64,000 nt of DNA from Streptococcus suis. GTDB lineage: Bacteria; Bacillota; Bacilli; Lactobacillales; Streptococcaceae. A program made the translations under genes and the position numbers. The stretch spans positions 1,426,001 to 1,490,000 of the forward strand of contig NZ_CP082205.1 in NCBI RefSeq assembly GCF_019856455.1. The letters run 5' to 3'. Below the pieces are notes generated by a model. The model was not told the origin of the DNA. It did not search any database and worked only from the letters and a program-made list of their open reading frames with translations. Of this stretch, positions 54,084 to 61,754 are shown in pieces (position 1 is the stretch's first letter; each line of letters begins with the position of its first letter).

Positions 54084-54458
54084 CTACTCGACTACTGTCA
54101 ACGTCGGTTCTTCCTTCTCCTTGTTCCGAGGAATAAAACCCGATACTTCGAACAATGGTACGATGATATCAGTCATCAATTCAGTTTGTCCATAACCTTC
54201 GTCAATGTAATCATCGAACAAGTCATAGACATCATCCAATTTGATACCATGATGGAACTTCTGCAAAGCACCTTGAACAACCAACAACATGACCTTCAAA
54301 GGTGGTAGATTGAACTGTTCGTCTGGTTTGGGCATGAAAATCTTGAGCAAATTAACGCCCAATTTTTCTTCAACCTCACAGGCTTGGCGAGTGCTAAGAC
54401 GCAATTTATAGTCTGTTCCCTTGATTGTCCAAACGATATATGGTTTACGTGTTGTCAT
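54084..54458 (-). CDS. Tail assembly chaperone, first part (DUF6096-like)
   Basis: 124 residues. KPYIVWTIKGTDYKLRLSTR then ACEVEEKLGVNLLKIFM match the DUF6096/gpG-like chaperones located between tail tube and tape measure genes. Normal translation stops after TVVE; a minority of ribosomes should slip to give the longer form. GGAGGAAT precedes the ATG. Confidence 0.8.
   Translation of the reverse strand: MTTRKPYIVWTIKGTDYKLRLSTRQACEVEEKLGVNLLKIFMPKPDEQFNLPPLKVMLLVVQGALQKFHHGIKLDDVYDLFDDYIDEGYGQTELMTDIIVPLFEVSGFIPRNKEKEEPTLTVVE
54135..54141 (-). other. Programmed -1 frameshift slippery heptamer
   Basis: Minus strand G GGT TTT in the reading frame TCG-GGT-TTT-ATT, a valid X XXY YYZ site. Slipping back one base enters the frame that stays open to 53698. 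Confidence 0.7.
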
Positions 54459-54468
54459 CTATTCCTCC

Positions 54469-54885
54469 TTAAAGTACGGTTGGGTCCGTGAATTCCAAAT
54501 CTGACTGCAGAGCCAATTTCAATGTAAATTCGATAGCAGAGTTGACACCGCCACCGCCCAGCTTGACAGCAATCTGAGCTGAGAAGCGGACAGTAGTACC
54601 GTCTGGATACTCTTGCTCAAAGTGACGGATAGCTTTTGAATCAGACAACTTGCGCAAAGTACGATAACTAGAAGTTGTTTTGGAATTCTCGTACTTGAAT
54701 TTATATTCCAATTCACCAGCATCACCAATACCAAATTCATACTGCTTAATGGTATCCGCAAGGGTCGTATTCTCAACTTTCTCAGGGTCAATACCAAGTT
54801 CCGGAACTTCTTTCAAACCCTCGATAACTGTATAGCTAGACCCTTGGGTCTCGCTCATTTTTAATTTAATTCCGTTTGCTAACAT
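54469..54885 (-). CDS. Phage major tail tube protein
   Basis: 138 residues, beta-rich: ANGIKLKMSETQGSSYTVIEGL, PDGTTVRFSAQIAVKLGGGG, and EFTLKLALQSDLEFTDPTVL. Length, position and pattern fit the TP901-like tail tube protein, polymerising to form the tail. AAGGAT is the weak ribosome-binding site. Confidence 0.82.
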   Translation of the reverse strand: MLANGIKLKMSETQGSSYTVIEGLKEVPELGIDPEKVENTTLADTIKQYEFGIGDAGELEYKFKYENSKTTSSYRTLRKLSDSKAIRHFEQEYPDGTTVRFSAQIAVKLGGGGVNSAIEFTLKLALQSDLEFTDPTVL

Positions 54886-54888
54886 GTT

Positions 54889-55257
54889 TTATCCTTCCAT
54901 TCTGTATTGGTACACGATTCGGGAGTTTAAGTCTAAAATCCCTTCAAATCGCATGACTTTGTGTCGTAAGTGCGTTGGGTCGGGTGTATCCACGCTGGAT
55001 GTACGTTTTAGCCCGAGAGATGCAAAAATCGCATCAATCGCTACTGCTAATTCTGACGTGCTATCATTGTGGAAAATATCGACCTTGTAGCGCAAATAGG
55101 ACATCTGTTCTGTATCATCTGTAATCTCGTAAGGCTTGTTTTCCTCTTCTAAGTAGATGATAACGGGGAAATTCTCCCAATCTTGCGGATAAGTATCTGT
55201 CACATTATCCGTAACCTCTTTCAATTTCTTGTAAATGATGGGCTTAATATTTATCAT
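54889..55257 (-). CDS. Phage tail terminator / minor capsid-type protein
   Basis: 122 residues, alpha-beta: MINIKPIIYKKLKEVTDNV, NFPVIIYLEEENKPYEI, YRYKVDIFHNDSTSELAVAI-like stretch. Size and position after the HK97 gp10-like gene fit the tail completion/terminator protein that joins head and tail. Start overlaps the previous stop (ATGA). Confidence 0.72.
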   Translation of the reverse strand: MINIKPIIYKKLKEVTDNVTDTYPQDWENFPVIIYLEEENKPYEITDDTEQMSYLRYKVDIFHNDSTSELAVAIDAIFASLGLKRTSSVDTPDPTHLRHKVMRFEGILDLNSRIVYQYRMEG

Positions 55258-55766
55258 TTGCTGACCTCTTCAACTAACTTCCGTTTGACAAATCTATTGA
55301 TGTTCTTCGTGACTCGCTCTTCATTATCCTTGAGGGCTGGATAAAGATAAGGTTGGGCGACTTGACCAAACATCTTGTAAAACTCACCGAGCTTTTGAAA
55401 CCGATAGGGACCAACATCAATCTGGGACTCATGGACATACCAAGGTGTACCGCGATAAGACACGCTGACATTTGGAGAAATACCTGCGTGGTTTGCAGCA
55501 CCTTTTGGACCAGTACCAAATTCAACAAATCCGCCATGGTCTGATGTACTAACCACTTCAGCTCTCGGATTCCCAGACTTAGACATCCGAACTTTGATAC
55601 CTGCTCGCAAATCACCATTGTTTGCAGGTGCCCGCAAAATTGCATCTGCCTGGACAACGTTTTTGGCAGAGTTGTGTACAGCTTTTGCCATGATTTCGGT
55701 CTGTCGTTGACTAGACAATCGTTTGAGCTTCGAGATTAACCTATCAGCACCTATCAATCGCGACAT
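55254..55766 (-). CDS. HK97 gp10-like head-tail protein
   Basis: 170 residues. AVHNSAKNVVQADAILRAP then GDLRAGIKVRMSKSGNPRAEV and HGGFVEFGTGPKGAANHAG are classical for the HK97 gp10 family. It acts at the head-tail joint. It overlaps its neighbours by 4 to 13 bp, as in a tightly packed structural operon. Confidence 0.87.
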   Translation of the reverse strand: MSRLIGADRLISKLKRLSSQRQTEIMAKAVHNSAKNVVQADAILRAPANNGDLRAGIKVRMSKSGNPRAEVVSTSDHGGFVEFGTGPKGAANHAGISPNVSVSYRGTPWYVHESQIDVGPYRFQKLGEFYKMFGQVAQPYLYPALKDNEERVTKNINRFVKRKLVEEVSK

Positions 55767-56077
55767 TGCTCTAACTCCAAGACTTGATGATTTGTATATC
55801 GCTTTATGGATATGACTTTATGGGTTACTTTATCGCTATTGATGCAAAAGCCATCACCTTCATCTATAAGAGTCTCACGGTCTACCAAGCAATTCAAAAT
55901 ATAGGTCAACCTCTGACCGTATATCTCAGCTTGTAAACGACCACTAGCAGGCCATATCTCAGCCCGTATCTCAGCAGCAACATCGCTATAAGTAGCTTTC
56001 TTGATACCCTCATCACTCGTCACTATGACAGCTTTACGGATCAGATACGGCTTCAGTCGGTTTCGCTTCAAACGCAC
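55754..56077 (-). CDS. Head-tail closure (stopper-like) protein
   Basis: About 107 residues, beta-rich: LIRKAVIVTSDEGIKKATYSDV, then EIWPASGRLQAEIYGQRLTYILN and HKVISIKRYTNHQVLELE, as in gp16/stopper-type head closure proteins. The frame extends to an ATG at 56116, but that would overlap the previous gene by 83 bp; the GTG at 56077, after AAGGG, is preferred. Position supports the call. Confidence 0.68.
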   Translation of the reverse strand: MRLKRNRLKPYLIRKAVIVTSDEGIKKATYSDVAAEIRAEIWPASGRLQAEIYGQRLTYILNCLVDRETLIDEGDGFCINSDKVTHKVISIKRYTNHQVLELEQCRD

Positions 56078-56363
56078 GACCTGCCACCCTTGCGAGTCTA
56101 TAGCTTCGGATACCATTCAAAATAGTATCTGACAGCCCGTCTTTATAAGACACAGACACGCCCCCTTCACTTCGCGATGTTTCGCCCTCGCTTCCTTGAC
56201 GATTGAACAACTCGAGTGCCACTTCCAGTTGCAAACATTCCAGCGCTGGCGTAAGCTGACTTCGATTTGTCTCAGTCAAAATGATATTTTTTGCCCTCAA
56301 AAGCAAAGACGAGAGGATTTTATCATCACTCTCGCCTGTCAAAGTTTTTAATTCTTCTAGCAT
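56034..56363 (-). CDS. Phage head-tail connector protein
   Basis: 109 residues, helical: MLEELKTLTGESDDKILSSL, then ALECLQLEVALELFNRQGSEG and the SVSYKDGLSDTILNGIRSYR tail. This is the gp6/phage_connect_1 adaptor pattern, which docks beneath the portal. It is followed by the closure protein. Confidence 0.8.
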   Translation of the reverse strand: MLEELKTLTGESDDKILSSLLLRAKNIILTETNRSQLTPALECLQLEVALELFNRQGSEGETSRSEGGVSVSYKDGLSDTILNGIRSYRLARVAGRAFEAKPTEAVSDP

Positions 56364-56372
56364 ATCCGCCCC

Positions 56373-56561
56373 CTATTTTGCAGGAGCTTCTGCTCCTTTG
56401 GTCTTGATTTCTTCAATGTAATCAGCCAAATTTACATCTTGCAATTTAGCGTTTTTCTTCATCTGCTCATGACGTTCCTTGGTTAGTTCGATGACATCAT
56501 CAACACGATGAACAAAACCAAGCTCGTCATCAGTAAACTCTTTTAAAACCTTAACGCGCAT
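56373..56561 (-). CDS. Small phage protein of unknown function
   Basis: 62 residues: RVKVLKEFTDDELGFVHRVDD then VIELTKERHEQMKKN, charged and partly beta. Proteins like this often lie between the major capsid and connector genes of streptococcal phages. No role assigned. Confidence 0.65.
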   Translation of the reverse strand: MRVKVLKEFTDDELGFVHRVDDVIELTKERHEQMKKNAKLQDVNLADYIEEIKTKGAEAPAK

Positions 56562-56571
56562 TTAGGACCTC

Positions 56572-57588
56572 CTAGACAATCTCTTTCCAGTTGGCTGAAT
56601 CGCTACCAGGAGCTGTTGAGGATGAAGTTACTTTCTTAGTGGCTTCAAACAGCTTGCCTTCGTTTTGTACACGGGCACCAGCTTCATAAGTTGAACCAGA
56701 TACCCACTGATCTGCACGGATGTTTAATTTGCCTTGTGCGCTTGGCTTCGCTCCTGGTTTAGAGGTCGCAATAGAAATGATGTATTTCTGGTCAAAATCA
56801 AAGACAAATGCACCAGTATACAGCAATTGCTCTACCAATTCACCAAAACGACCTGGGATGTTGTTGTTATATTTCGTTTCATCTACTTGGATAGGCGAAA
56901 CGACTACCCCGCCGATTGTCGCAACAGCTTGGACGCCTTTGAGATACTTAGATGGCACTTTGTAAACCGTGAATGTATCCAACTGACCGACATAACCTTT
57001 GTAAAGCACAGTTTGATTGGTGTCCCCTTGTGGAAGGTTGACAATTTCTGACTTAATCGCTTTATAAAACGCTGGTGTCACAAACAACAAGCGGTTTTCC
57101 ACTACGTCCAATTCATCCAACTTCTCAGAAACATCCAAGACAGCCTGGTAAGAATTGTTAGCGTTTTTTGTGTTAGCTGGTACAACATTGTCGCTGACAT
57201 TACCAAGCAGAGCATCGAAACGAAGATGATCTAGGTAAGGTGCAACGACTTCAGCAGCCTGACGAGCGACAACATAATTGACATTGACTTCGCCGTTTGA
57301 ATCGCGCTCATCTAGACGATCTACAAAACGCCCCCAGTACTTTTCTTGGTCCAGAGTGTATGTGCGTTCTTCTGTTTGCGCATGGTCGAACTCATTGTCA
57401 GCATTACGTTTGTAATCTTTGAGTTCTGTTGTGTCAGATTTTGTAACAGTAAATGAACGCCCGTTCATTTCCACTGCGTCATTCGACAACAAGAGTGGCG
57501 CAGAGTAAGATTTTTTAGCAACAACTTTCTCGATAATTCCTAAGAATTTTTCACGGGATGTTGCGGTGTTAATATTTTCAAATGGCAT
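56572..57588 (-). CDS. Major capsid protein with C-terminal carbohydrate-binding-like domain
   Basis: 338 residues. The N-terminal 285 residues carry an HK97-like capsid pattern (RSFTVTKSDTTELKDYKRNA, EVNVNYVVARQAAEVVAPYL, VDETKYNNNIPGRFGELVEQ). The last 50 residues (DQWVSGSTYEAGARVQNEGK ... APGSDSANWKEIV) match the short CBM5/12 chitin-binding-like fold, a decoration displayed on the capsid surface. It follows the scaffold gene, as usual. Confidence 0.88.
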   Translation of the reverse strand: MPFENINTATSREKFLGIIEKVVAKKSYSAPLLLSNDAVEMNGRSFTVTKSDTTELKDYKRNADNEFDHAQTEERTYTLDQEKYWGRFVDRLDERDSNGEVNVNYVVARQAAEVVAPYLDHLRFDALLGNVSDNVVPANTKNANNSYQAVLDVSEKLDELDVVENRLLFVTPAFYKAIKSEIVNLPQGDTNQTVLYKGYVGQLDTFTVYKVPSKYLKGVQAVATIGGVVVSPIQVDETKYNNNIPGRFGELVEQLLYTGAFVFDFDQKYIISIATSKPGAKPSAQGKLNIRADQWVSGSTYEAGARVQNEGKLFEATKKVTSSSTAPGSDSANWKEIV

Positions 57589-57605
57589 ATTTTATTTTTC
57601 CTTTC

Positions 57606-58127
57606 TTATTTCAAAAAATCACGTTCCCACTTTTCAACGGTTGGTTGTTCTTGTGGCGCTTTCTTCATCGGTGCACTTCCTTTGGTCTTGTCAGCAACAC
57701 CTTTTAAGACTGCTGCTTCCCAAGTCTTTTGAATAGCATCAATGGAATCACGTACACTATCAGCGTCAGCAAGATTAACCACGTCTACTAACTCGATTGG
57801 TAAGCCACGTTCGCTTAAAATCGTCTTAGCTTCAGCGGTTAGCTCTCGGCGTGTGATTTCCGCTTCACGGTCAGCAAGGTCCTGTTCACGCTTATCAAGC
57901 TGGTACTTCTGCTTGTCTTCGGCGTTCATCTTGGCTAATTTCTTAGCTTCTGATTCAGCTTTTTCCTGTTCTGCCTTCCATTTAGCGAATTTCTTGTCAA
58001 TGATGGCATCGACATCGGCATCGGTGTACTTCTTTTCGTCTTTCGGGTCTGTTGTGACTTGTTCAGGTTCAGCTGCTACCTGTTTGTCATCTTCGACCAC
58101 TTCGACTGTTTGTGTTTCTTCGTTCAT
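57606..58127 (-). CDS. Phage capsid scaffolding protein (DUF4355)
   Basis: 173 residues, acidic and helical: VEVVEDDKQVAAEPEQVTTD, a coiled coil YTDADVDAIIDKKFAKWKAE and onwards, then EAKTILSERGLPIELVDVVNL. This is the DUF4355 scaffold pattern; it shapes the procapsid and is removed. AGGAGG sits before the ATG at 58127; the longer frame to 58217 begins inside a terminator region. Confidence 0.85.
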   Translation of the reverse strand: MNEETQTVEVVEDDKQVAAEPEQVTTDPKDEKKYTDADVDAIIDKKFAKWKAEQEKAESEAKKLAKMNAEDKQKYQLDKREQDLADREAEITRRELTAEAKTILSERGLPIELVDVVNLADADSVRDSIDAIQKTWEAAVLKGVADKTKGSAPMKKAPQEQPTVEKWERDFLK

Positions 58128-58200
58128 TGCGAACCTCCTATTTTTAAAGTCGTCCCCGACTGTTTTTCCATAGCTTTTACCGTCTTCAATGCTTGGACCA

Positions 58201-58232
58201 AAAAGAAAACTGGTCAATTTCGACCAGTTTTA
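58201..58232 (-). terminator. Terminator upstream of the scaffold gene
   Basis: Minus strand AAACTGGTC-GAAATT-GACCAGTTT followed by TCTTTTT. A strong hairpin inside the late operon. Confidence 0.75.
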
Positions 58233-58293
58233 AGTATTTTAGAGTAGTTTCAAGCAGTCTTTCCTGCTGTCAAGATGTGGGATTACCTCCTTG

Positions 58294-58536
58294 TTAACGA
58301 CTAAACCAAGATTTCTTGGACAGCTTGTCAGCTACTTTCTTTTCAAGATAATCAAATCTCGAATTAGTAGCCTGTGCATTGCGTTCGACGATTGAACGTA
58401 GCTCAGAAATTTCATTTGCCTGTTTGGCGTTTTCATCAAGTAGACTTTTAATGATGTTCAATGCAATATCAACAGCTTCTTTAGTTCCCTGAACTTGTTC
58501 AATCAGTTCACGTTTTTTCTTAATACGCTTGTTCAT
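58294..58536 (-). CDS. Small phage coiled-coil protein
   Basis: 80 residues, nearly all helical with heptads (IIKSLLDENAKQANEISELR, SRFDYLEKKVADKLSKK). AAAGGAG sits before the ATG at 58536, so the longer frame to 58623 is rejected. It lies between two terminators in the head gene cluster. Function unknown. Confidence 0.65.
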   Translation of the reverse strand: MNKRIKKKRELIEQVQGTKEAVDIALNIIKSLLDENAKQANEISELRSIVERNAQATNSRFDYLEKKVADKLSKKSWFSR

Positions 58537-58549
58537 AGCGATCTCCTTT

Positions 58550-58660
58550 CTATTTTTTTGTATCTTTATATAATTTATAGAGTTTGTATAACACAAACGG
58601 AAATCCAATGATAAACACAACACTCTCTATAATCAACCTAAAACGAAAATACAAGTCCAT
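58550..58660 (-). CDS. Small phage membrane peptide
   Basis: 36 residues, MDLYFRFRLIIESVVFIIG then FPFVLYKLYKLYKDTKK: one membrane helix with a basic tail. AGGAGAATGGT precedes the ATG, and the stop lies next to the ribosome-binding site of the coiled-coil gene, suggesting coupling. Too short for most gene callers. Function unknown. Confidence 0.55.
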   Translation of the reverse strand: MDLYFRFRLIIESVVFIIGFPFVLYKLYKLYKDTKK

Positions 58661-58682
58661 ACCATTCTCCTGTTTTTGAACA

Positions 58683-58712
58683 CGAAAAAAGCACTCGATT
58701 ACTTGAGTGCTT
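58683..58712 (-). terminator. Terminator after the CPCC gene
   Basis: Minus strand AAGCACTCA-AGTAAT-CGAGTGCTT followed by TTTT, directly after the CPCC stop codon. Confidence 0.82.
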
Positions 58713-58714
58713 AT

Positions 58715-58921
58715 TTAAATAATTGGTCTGCCTTCTGCAAATGCTATTTTTGCTTCAGCTAACGTCATCTTATTTGGACCGCCGTCAATGTTAACAGGTC
58801 CAGTATTTTGCCATTTACAGGTGTCACAAATATCATAGTCCATAACATCATGACCGCAAACAGGGCAATGTAGCCATACATAACCATCAACTACCCAAGT
58901 CTTTTGCAACTTCTCTGTCAT
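58715..58921 (-). CDS. CPCC-type cysteine-rich protein, candidate immunity protein
   Basis: 68 residues. Two Cys pairs (CPVCGHD and CDTCKWQ) make a zinc-knuckle unit close to the CPCC family (PF14206-like), and GPNKMTLAEAKIAFAEG is the usual C-terminal part. CPCC proteins occur beside polymorphic toxins as likely immunity proteins. It overlaps the end of the toxin-tailed MuF gene by 35 bp, in keeping with that role. AAGGGAG precedes the ATG. Confidence 0.72.
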   Translation of the reverse strand: MTEKLQKTWVVDGYVWLHCPVCGHDVMDYDICDTCKWQNTGPVNIDGGPNKMTLAEAKIAFAEGRPII

Positions 58922-60386
58922 AGTAAGCTCTCCCTTCATCTGGTTTCATCATTGTCGTGATTGTTGCTTTTCCATTATTTCCTAGAACGTAGATATTATT
59001 TTTTACATCATACCTAACACGACGAGAATCTGTGTCATACCCAAGAATATTATCTTGTATAGGATTTGATAAAAGCTCTTGTCCTAATTTCAGATAATCT
59101 GATTTGGAAATGTTCCCAAATTCATGACTGTGTTTCTCAAAATGACCATTAAAAGACTTCTCAGACGGGAATTTTGCTTTTATCCATCTAGCTCGGTCCT
59201 TCAACTGCTCTAATCCTTCTCTGTCATTATACTTCAAATCAATATAGTCTTCAAGCGATTTAGGCGCCTTATCTCCAAGAATTGACTTGTACTTTTCATA
59301 CTGGTTATTAGCACGTTCAATCTTCCAAATGTCCAAGTTATCCGCCTTGTATTTTGGTTTAACATACTTCTCATACCAGTCTTTATACGTCATATTGGCA
59401 GGCACCTGGATGGTCTTGCCTGTCACTGGGTCTCTGGCGCTTCTGGTCGCTTTAGCTAACCATTCATCATCATCTAGCGCTATAGTGACCGTCCTACACC
59501 AAGGATGTAAAGGCGGGTAGTTCCTCCCTTTCACTCTTTCGCTGACCAAGTAGACTTCTCCATCATGCTCCCTGCAGACGCTAGATGTCCTCAAGTCCAG
59601 TACAGCCACAAGCCTGTAACGCTCAACTTCTGCTTCTTCATACGCCAGAGCTTCCATTTCAGCGTGGAAATGACTGGCCTCTGTCCGCACCAGCCTGCGT
59701 GAGTTGTAACTACCTTTTCCGAATTGGGCATTTATGACTTCTGCAGTCTCGTGCGCTGACCGACCTGTTAACAGACTGACTGCTAACTGCTTTTGTAGTT
59801 CATTTGCTAAGGCTTGAGTATTGCCCCAAATCCTTTCAGAGTAATTCGCCCCCAGCCATGGCGTTTGCTGGATAGTTCTGATTTCCTCTGGGTCAATCCT
59901 GTTAAAAGCAAATGCCACACCAGACTGCTGTTGCAAATCAAAAATAGAATGGTAGTAAGCATCTGGAATGAATTCATCATAGAAGACTCTAGATGCCTCA
60001 TTTTCGGCTTTATACAGTCGGGTGGGTAAATTATCCACCTCACGTTGTAAAGCCTCGTATCGCTCAATTCTGGAAGCGTAGGGAGCCGAATCGAGTAAGA
60101 TAAGCAACTGCTGTATCTCTTCACTGTCCGTGGTATTCTGTAAAGCTAATTTTAACTCCCGAATATCGGATAAATCCTTGACACTAGCCAGTACCCTCTT
60201 AGCTTCATCTTCCGTCAGTCCGTGGTCTCTGCGGTAACTTTCAAAGATTTGGTCAATCTTGGATGTGATATGCCTACTTGCTAGCTTGTGAATTTCGTCG
60301 AGTTGCTTTGCGGTTTGCTCTGTCTGGTTCATCGCCTGAACCATCCTCTGAGCTTTCCGCTTCTCCCAATACTTCTGATTGTCCAT
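58887..60386 (-). CDS. Phage minor head protein (MuF) with C-terminal toxin-like domain
   Basis: 499 residues. YWEKRKAQRM at the start and the MuF core (about 205-310), with RRLVRTEASHFHAEMEAL, RTSSVCREHDGEVY and PPLHPWCRTVTI, are typical of SPP1 gp7/Mu gpF minor head proteins. The last 85 residues, FNGHFEKHSHEFGNISKSDY then NILGYDTDSRRVRYD, do not belong to the head domain and resemble a polymorphic toxin type 50/BECR-fold RNase. It may be packed in the capsid and injected. It overlaps the portal gene by 113 bp, unusually long. Confidence 0.82.
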   Translation of the reverse strand: MDNQKYWEKRKAQRMVQAMNQTEQTAKQLDEIHKLASRHITSKIDQIFESYRRDHGLTEDEAKRVLASVKDLSDIRELKLALQNTTDSEEIQQLLILLDSAPYASRIERYEALQREVDNLPTRLYKAENEASRVFYDEFIPDAYYHSIFDLQQQSGVAFAFNRIDPEEIRTIQQTPWLGANYSERIWGNTQALANELQKQLAVSLLTGRSAHETAEVINAQFGKGSYNSRRLVRTEASHFHAEMEALAYEEAEVERYRLVAVLDLRTSSVCREHDGEVYLVSERVKGRNYPPLHPWCRTVTIALDDDEWLAKATRSARDPVTGKTIQVPANMTYKDWYEKYVKPKYKADNLDIWKIERANNQYEKYKSILGDKAPKSLEDYIDLKYNDREGLEQLKDRARWIKAKFPSEKSFNGHFEKHSHEFGNISKSDYLKLGQELLSNPIQDNILGYDTDSRRVRYDVKNNIYVLGNNGKATITTMMKPDEGRAYYDREVAKDLGS

Positions 60387-61743
60387 CTGTCACACTCTCT
60401 TTATAAGGCAAATTCTGGCTAAATGTAGGCTCTTCCTGCGCTGTCTCTTTTTCTTTCTCAAGCGCCTTAATCTCTGCATCTGGGTCTTCCACAAACGGCA
60501 AGAGCGAAATAAGCTGACGCAGACTAACCTTGTCTTTGAGATTGCTGATGATTTGGGAAAGCTCCAACAAATTCTTAGGCAAGCCACGGCTAAATTGCGG
60601 AATGATTGCCTTAGCGTTTTCGTAAATCTGTGACCAGTTGTAATAACGCGCAAAAATCTGTATGCGCTTGTGCAGGGATTTGGTATAGTATCGCTCTTTG
60701 GTCTTGGTAATCATTTCAAGCCCCAAAAGCTTAAATTCCATAGCTACCCCTGATGTATTCCCAGCGAAATTCTCATCTGACAGATTGGGAACATGGCTAA
60801 ACGTGTAAATATCCTCTTTCAACGACTTGCGCAATACTTCCACAGACGCTTCATCCAAAACATTCTTCAAAAATTCTGCGCTTGCGTCTTTTGGCAATTC
60901 CAACAAGCCTTCTTCACGCAATATCTCCATGGCTTCCCTTGCTTCCTCTGGTGTGTCCGCAAGTGTTGCACCAGATAAGACCAAAATAGACTCAATAGCT
61001 TGTTCCTTGTCGTTCACACGGTTGCCCATCAGAGAATTATACGCATCTATCAAGCTAATCTGTTGCTCATAATCTCCGACCATATAGCGATTGTTTCGAT
61101 ACTCGATAATTGGCAATCCTTCAAGATTATGTGGAACAGCTTCTTCTGATTCTTTCTTCTGCTCCCGCAAAGACATGCTATATTGCAGGTTCTCGGTCAA
61201 TACCTGGGCCCGATAATAACTTTCTTCTGTCACGTCGTCCTTTGTTTGGTAATAATAAACTGCAAACAAGGGCTTCTGCTCAATCGAATCATCGTAAACG
61301 ATAAACGTGTTCTCTGGTTCTAAACTACGTGTTACCAGCTCATTTTCACCTTCTTTGACATAGATGTACTCATAAGCCCTGCCATAGATCGCCATGTTCA
61401 AAGCGTTGTCTGAGTCTGTCGAATCAACATCTGCATTATCAAAAGCTTCTAACAGGTCTTCAATATCCACATCGTCGGTCTTAGGATAACGGATAGCATT
61501 GCCCATAAAGTAACCTGTGGCGGTATCCGCAATGTCCTTGGCGTGATTGGCGACTGTCTTAAAGTTTGGCAGGTTGCTTCTGCGTGTGTGATTTTCGATT
61601 GCGTGCTTACCCAAGTAGTAATCTTTTAGCTTCTTGAGCTTACTACTGGTCTGGTCGTGCTTTAATATCAATTTGTAAATGATATCTTTATCCAAATTCT
61701 GCTCATTGTACAACGAGCGACTATAGACTAATGTTTCTTCCAT
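60274..61743 (-). CDS. Phage portal protein (SPP1 gp6-like)
   Basis: 489 residues. KLKKLKDYYLGKHAIENHTRR, NHAKDIADTATGYFMGNAIRYP and NTSGVAMEFKLLGLEMITKT fit the SPP1-type portal family, the dodecameric ring through which DNA enters and leaves. The C-terminal tail is acidic then basic (ANRKATRRNSQASK). It starts 11 bp after the large terminase. Confidence 0.92.
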   Translation of the reverse strand: MEETLVYSRSLYNEQNLDKDIIYKLILKHDQTSSKLKKLKDYYLGKHAIENHTRRSNLPNFKTVANHAKDIADTATGYFMGNAIRYPKTDDVDIEDLLEAFDNADVDSTDSDNALNMAIYGRAYEYIYVKEGENELVTRSLEPENTFIVYDDSIEQKPLFAVYYYQTKDDVTEESYYRAQVLTENLQYSMSLREQKKESEEAVPHNLEGLPIIEYRNNRYMVGDYEQQISLIDAYNSLMGNRVNDKEQAIESILVLSGATLADTPEEAREAMEILREEGLLELPKDASAEFLKNVLDEASVEVLRKSLKEDIYTFSHVPNLSDENFAGNTSGVAMEFKLLGLEMITKTKERYYTKSLHKRIQIFARYYNWSQIYENAKAIIPQFSRGLPKNLLELSQIISNLKDKVSLRQLISLLPFVEDPDAEIKALEKEKETAQEEPTFSQNLPYKESVTDGQSEVLGEAESSEDGSGDEPDRANRKATRRNSQASK

Positions 61744-61754
61744 TTTGCTCCTTT

